From: Paenibacillus sp. OV219
Lineage (GTDB): Bacteria > Bacillota > Bacilli > Paenibacillales > Paenibacillaceae
Assembly (NCBI RefSeq): GCF_900110075.1
Contig: NZ_FOCJ01000005.1
Location: 186,001 to 250,000 of the forward strand
Direction of reading: 5' to 3'
DNA length: 64,000 nucleotides
Made by a program: the position numbers and the translations under genes. The notes below the pieces were generated by a model. The model saw only the letters and a list, made by a program, of their open reading frames with translations, did no database searches and was not told the origin of the DNA. Shown here in pieces: positions 60,637 through 64,000 of the stretch (positions are counted from its first letter, which is position 1; each line of letters starts with the position of its first letter).

Positions 60637-61647
60637 TCAATCCGGACGGCTCGCGATTCCAGCTAAGAAGCTAAGCATAAATTGCACCGCAAGGCGCGAG
60701 GTTACATTACGTACATCTACAGTCGGATCAATACAGACGAAGTCAATCCCCCTTACTTGCGGCAGTGCTCCCAGAAGATAAAGTGCATCAAGCGCGTCCC
60801 ACGGATTCAACCCGCCGGTTCCAATCGCAGGGCAGCCTGGGGCGTAAGCTTGGTCGATGACATCGACGTCAAAGCTTACATAGATCGCATCTGTCCCGTC
60901 ACCAACGGCAGCAATCGCTTGAGCGAGTATAGCGTCCATACCGCTAATCCTCACATCTCGCGAGGTAAATACATGTACGCCTTTGCTGAGCACATAGTCA
61001 TGATAAGGCTTTGAATTCATAAAACCGCGAATGCCAATCTGCGCGATGTTGTTCCCTAAGGCAGCGCCAGATTCTAGAATGCCGCGAAATGGTGTCCCAT
61101 TCGTAACACCGCCGTCCTCGAAATTTCGCACATCATGATGCGCGTCGAAGTGGATAATGCCCACCTTTTTACCGGGATATCGCGCGGAGAACGCTTTGAC
61201 CGATGGGCGGCTGATCGAATGATCTCCTCCGATTACGATTGGCACTATCGATGGCTGCTTCTCATATAGCTTGGTTAGACATGTTTCGATACGACTATGG
61301 CATTCTCCGATATCTGTCACATGCATCTGAATATCACCAAGATCACGGACCGCCATATGCTGCAGATCAACGCCGTATTCCAACGAGTAAGTCGTGAAGG
61401 ATTTGAATGCAGCCCGCACAGCCGCAGGCGTCATCGAAGCGCCGGAGAGCGAGATCGAAGACTTGGAGAGAGGGATGCCGATGATCCCTGCTATTAGCTG
61501 CTCTTGCCCATCCCATCGACGGATCCAATGCGAGAGCCTGGTCTCCAAATGGTCACGAAATGCTGCCTGATCAGGTGATTTCAGAAAAGGTATACCGCCA
61601 CTGCCGCTATTGCTACTGCTCTCACTACTGCTCTCACTTCCGCTCAT
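60637..61647 (-). CDS. hutG: Formimidoylglutamase
   Basis: The 336-residue enzyme of the arginase/agmatinase fold converts N-formimino-L-glutamate to glutamate and formamide. Manganese-binding motifs are GGDHSISRPSV, HFDAHHDVRN and SFDVDVIDQAYAPG. The N-terminus is an unusual Ser/Glu/Gly-rich stretch (SGSESSSESSSNSGSGG) before the conserved domain. I chose the ATG at 61647, with GGGGGAG 8 nt upstream; the GTG at 61656 overlaps the hutI stop but lies inside that site. It is the last visible gene of the hut operon. Confidence 0.95.
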   Translation of the reverse strand: MSGSESSSESSSNSGSGGIPFLKSPDQAAFRDHLETRLSHWIRRWDGQEQLIAGIIGIPLSKSSISLSGASMTPAAVRAAFKSFTTYSLEYGVDLQHMAVRDLGDIQMHVTDIGECHSRIETCLTKLYEKQPSIVPIVIGGDHSISRPSVKAFSARYPGKKVGIIHFDAHHDVRNFEDGGVTNGTPFRGILESGAALGNNIAQIGIRGFMNSKPYHDYVLSKGVHVFTSRDVRISGMDAILAQAIAAVGDGTDAIYVSFDVDVIDQAYAPGCPAIGTGGLNPWDALDALYLLGALPQVRGIDFVCIDPTVDVRNVTSRLAVQFMLSFLAGIASRPD

Positions 61648-61652
61648 AGCCC

Positions 61653-62951
61653 TCACTCCCCCGATGCAAGCTGGCCATTCCAGACGGCTACTCTGCCTTT
61701 TTTGATGACACCAAACGTATGGTTGATGCCAAAATGATAGGGCAAATATGCTAGGCTCGGCGCATCAAGTATTGTTATATCCGCCTGCTTCCCGAGCTCT
61801 ATCGAACCGATCTCGCTTGCTAGGCCAATTGCAGCTGCCGCGTTGATGGTGCAGGCGGTTAAGATTTCTTCAGGCGTCATTCTCAGGTTCAAGGATGCCA
61901 GCATCATAATGAGCTGTATCGACTCGGTTGGACAAGAGCCTGGATTGTAGTCTGTCGCGAGCGCCACGGGCAACCGGAACGTATCAATCATCTCGCGTGC
62001 CCGTGCATGCTGCTTCAGCCCCAAATTAAATGATGTTCCGGGCAGCAGTACTGGAACAACACCACCTGCAGCGAGCGAGCTCAAACCTTGGTCTGAAGCT
62101 GCAAGCAGATGCTCCGCAGATATGGCTCCGATCTCTCCGGCAAGCTCCGCTCCGCCGAGCGAAACAATTTCGTCTGCGTGGATTTTCGGAATAAGCCCAT
62201 ATCGCTTGCCTTCTTGCAGAATGCGCCTGGATTGCGGAATACTGAAGACACCTGCCTCGCAGAACACATCACAGAACTTCGCAAGCCCTTGACTTGCCAC
62301 TTCCGGCAGCATCCTGCTCACGAGAAGCTCCACATATTCATCCGCTCTGCCTGTATACTCCGTTGGCACAGCATGCCCGCCCATGAATGTGGAGACGAGA
62401 TCGACCGGATGCCGCGAGTTAAGCTGCTTGGCTACGCGCAATTGCTTGAGCTCATCTTCGAGCGACAGCCCGTACCCGCTCTTTGCTTCGATGGTCGTAA
62501 CACCATTCAGCAGCATGATGTTGAGACTACCGCGCGCTTTCTCTAACAATTGCTGCTCGCTTGCTGCTCGGGTCGCTCGAACCGTACTCAGTATGCCGCC
62601 GCCCTGCGCCAAAATTTCCAAATACGGCACGCCCGATCGTTTGAGCGACAGCTCATTCTCCCGCGAACCTCCGTGGACAAGATGCGTGTGCGGATCGACG
62701 AATCCGGGCGCTACAAGCTTGCCCTTTGCACTAACCGTCTCCCCGATTTCAATACCTGTGAGCTGACTCCGTACATCACTCTCCGTTCCGAACAACGCAA
62801 TCCGCTCACCTCGAATCGCTATGGCTGCATGTTCAATCTCATGAATCACACTCATCTCTGCACCGTAACGCGGAACAATGCCTGATGGCGGCGTGACCAG
62901 CAAGCCAATATCTGTAACAAGCAAGTCAATTCGCTCCATATTCGTACTCAT
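61653..62951 (-). CDS. hutI: Imidazolonepropionase
   Basis: The 432-residue amidohydrolase cleaves 4-imidazolone-5-propanoate to N-formimino-L-glutamate. It has the metal-binding VDPHTHLVHGG, TIEAKSGYGL, KIHADEI and ATDYNPGSCPTES, all typical of HutI. The ATG at 62951 follows GGAGG by about 7 nt. It lies 11 nt after hutU and 5 nt before hutG, in the usual U-I-G order. Confidence 0.96.
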   Translation of the reverse strand: MSTNMERIDLLVTDIGLLVTPPSGIVPRYGAEMSVIHEIEHAAIAIRGERIALFGTESDVRSQLTGIEIGETVSAKGKLVAPGFVDPHTHLVHGGSRENELSLKRSGVPYLEILAQGGGILSTVRATRAASEQQLLEKARGSLNIMLLNGVTTIEAKSGYGLSLEDELKQLRVAKQLNSRHPVDLVSTFMGGHAVPTEYTGRADEYVELLVSRMLPEVASQGLAKFCDVFCEAGVFSIPQSRRILQEGKRYGLIPKIHADEIVSLGGAELAGEIGAISAEHLLAASDQGLSSLAAGGVVPVLLPGTSFNLGLKQHARAREMIDTFRLPVALATDYNPGSCPTESIQLIMMLASLNLRMTPEEILTACTINAAAAIGLASEIGSIELGKQADITILDAPSLAYLPYHFGINHTFGVIKKGRVAVWNGQLASGE

Positions 62952-62962
62952 AGCGCCACCTC

Positions 62963-64000
62963 CTATTCCCTCATCGGGATGCAGATACCGTGCTTCTGTG
63001 CTGTTTCGATCGCTTCGTCGTATCCTGCGTCCACATGGCGAATGACGCCCATGCCCGGGTCTGAGGTCAGTACTGCGCTTAGCCGCTCCGCCGCTTCATC
63101 GGACCCGTCTGCAACGACAACCATGCCTGCATGCAGCGAGTAACCCATCCCGACGCCGCCTCCATGGTGGACGGATACCCACGAGGCGCCCGCCGAGGTG
63201 TTGATGAGCGCATTCAGAATGGCCCAATCTCCGACCGTGTCGGAACCGTCCTTCATCGCTTCTGTCTCACGATTAGGGGAAGCGACCGAGCCGCAGTCGA
63301 GGTGATCGCGGCCAATGACAATCGGTGCTCGCAGCTCACCGCTGCGAACCATCTCATTCAGCGCGAGGCCGAACTTCTCTCGTTCGCCGTAGCCGAGCCA
63401 GCAGATACGGGCCGGCAGCCCCTGGAAGGCAACGCGCTCCCCTGCCATCTCGATCCATTTTCGAAGCCGATTATTGCCTGGGAAAAGCTGAACCACGAGC
63501 TCATCCGTCTTCCGAATATCTTCCGGATCACCAGACAATGCTACCCAGCGGAATGGCCCTTTCCCTTCGCAAAATAAAGGGCGGATATATGCAGGGACGA
63601 AGCCTGGGAAGTCGAACGCGCAAGTCACACCTTCGTCGTACGCAACCTGCCGAATGTTGTTGCCATAGTCGAACACGACAGATCCCATCTGCTGCAGATC
63701 GAGCATTGCTTGCACTTGGACTGCCATGCTTGCTTTGGCGAGTAACACGTACTGCTCTGGATCTCGTGAACGTAGCGTGGTCGCCTCCTCCAATGTCAAG
63801 CCCGCTGGCACGTACCCAATGAGCGGATCATGCGCCGAGGTCTGATCCGTTGTGAAATCCGGTTTAATTCCGCGCCGAACAAACACTGGATAAATCTCAG
63901 AGGCGTTGCCAAGCAGTCCAATTGAGAGCGCCTTCCCTGCGGCCACCGCATGGTTCGCTAACGTAAGTGCTTCGTCAAGCGTTTCTGCCAACACATCGCA
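62963..64000 (-). CDS. hutU: Urocanate hydratase, C-terminal part
   Basis: The last 345 residues of a protein of about 550; the start lies beyond the right edge. It carries the urocanase signature [17 protein letters not shown] with the catalytic Cys, and [18 protein letters not shown] and [17 protein letters not shown] at the NAD-binding region. The enzyme hydrates urocanate to 4-imidazolone-5-propanoate. It is co-transcribed with hutI and hutG; hutH should lie to the right. Confidence 0.96.
   Translation of the reverse strand, partial: CDVLAETLDEALTLANHAVAAGKALSIGLLGNASEIYPVFVRRGIKPDFTTDQTSAHDPLIGYVPAGLTLEEATTLRSRDPEQYVLLAKASMAVQVQAMLDLQQMGSVVFDYGNNIRQVAYDEGVTCAFDFPGFVPAYIRPLFCEGKGPFRWVALSGDPEDIRKTDELVVQLFPGNNRLRKWIEMAGERVAFQGLPARICWLGYGEREKFGLALNEMVRSGELRAPIVIGRDHLDCGSVASPNRETEAMKDGSDTVGDWAILNALINTSAGASWVSVHHGGGVGMGYSLHAGMVVVADGSDEAAERLSAVLTSDPGMGVIRHVDAGYDEAIETAQKHGICIPMRE

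Overview
The window looks like a chromosomal segment of an endospore-forming member of the Paenibacillaceae (Paenibacillus or a close relative). The reasons are three GerA-type germination receptor operons, a YjcZ-type small sporulation peptide, a LysM protein, strong AGGAGG-type ribosome binding sites with frequent TTG and GTG starts, and intracellular carbohydrate enzymes typical of that family. No rRNA, tRNA, CRISPR array, prophage or insertion sequence was seen.

Layout. 1-1874: the C (cut by the left edge) and A genes of one germination receptor. 2043-5966: a YjgB-like lipoprotein, an unknown protein, an alpha-glucan phosphorylase and a YjcZ-like peptide. 6121-14741: an eight-gene reverse-strand operon starting with xylulokinase (xylB), then a GH32-like protein, a VOC protein, a zinc dehydrogenase, a HUMPS-family decarboxylase or synthase, a TIM-barrel isomerase, an SDR and a phospholipase-D-fold protein. 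14873-19523: an RMD1/DUF155 protein, a DUF6376-like protein, and a tight trio of ATP-grasp ligase, TIM-barrel isomerase and Gfo/Idh/MocA oxidoreductase. 19620-28214: mostly single genes, namely a YdeI-like protein, a short UvrA, ArsR with SRPBCC, a close homologue of hygromycin B phosphotransferase, a membrane-anchored unknown, an HTH/DUF2975 pair, an ankyrin protein and DUF3817.

28288-36310 is a second carbohydrate locus. An operon (GSA-type aminotransferase, double class II aldolase, ALDH3-type dehydrogenase, probably a GH30 glycosidase) diverges from a TetR regulator and an FGGY kinase. Two identical perfect 20-bp palindromes overlap the two promoters. A 111-bp repeat pair and a VOC pseudogene follow, then cysJI, a DUF2935 protein, and a complete A-C-D-B germination operon (41940-45991).

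46150-49800 is a decaying stretch with palindromic repeats, an SDR pseudogene, a germination permease remnant and a truncated MFS transporter. It also holds a small live TetR regulon (two NIPSNAP proteins and a flavodoxin-fold oxidoreductase) with three matching operators. After it come an orphan germination permease, an AlkD-like DNA glycosylase, DUF817, the LysM protein, metY, a quinone-reductase-like protein and a third A-C-D-B germination operon (56421-60541). The end of the histidine utilisation operon (hutU, cut by the right edge, then hutI and hutG) closes the window.

Taken together, the segment combines spore germination sensing (three receptors, one orphan B subunit, one dead B fragment), two incompletely understood sugar catabolic loci without transporters, sulfur assimilation (cysJI, metY) and histidine breakdown. 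The most promising undescribed systems are the palindrome-controlled kinase/aldolase/aminotransferase locus, the xylB-HUMPS operon and the MocA/isomerase/ATP-grasp trio.
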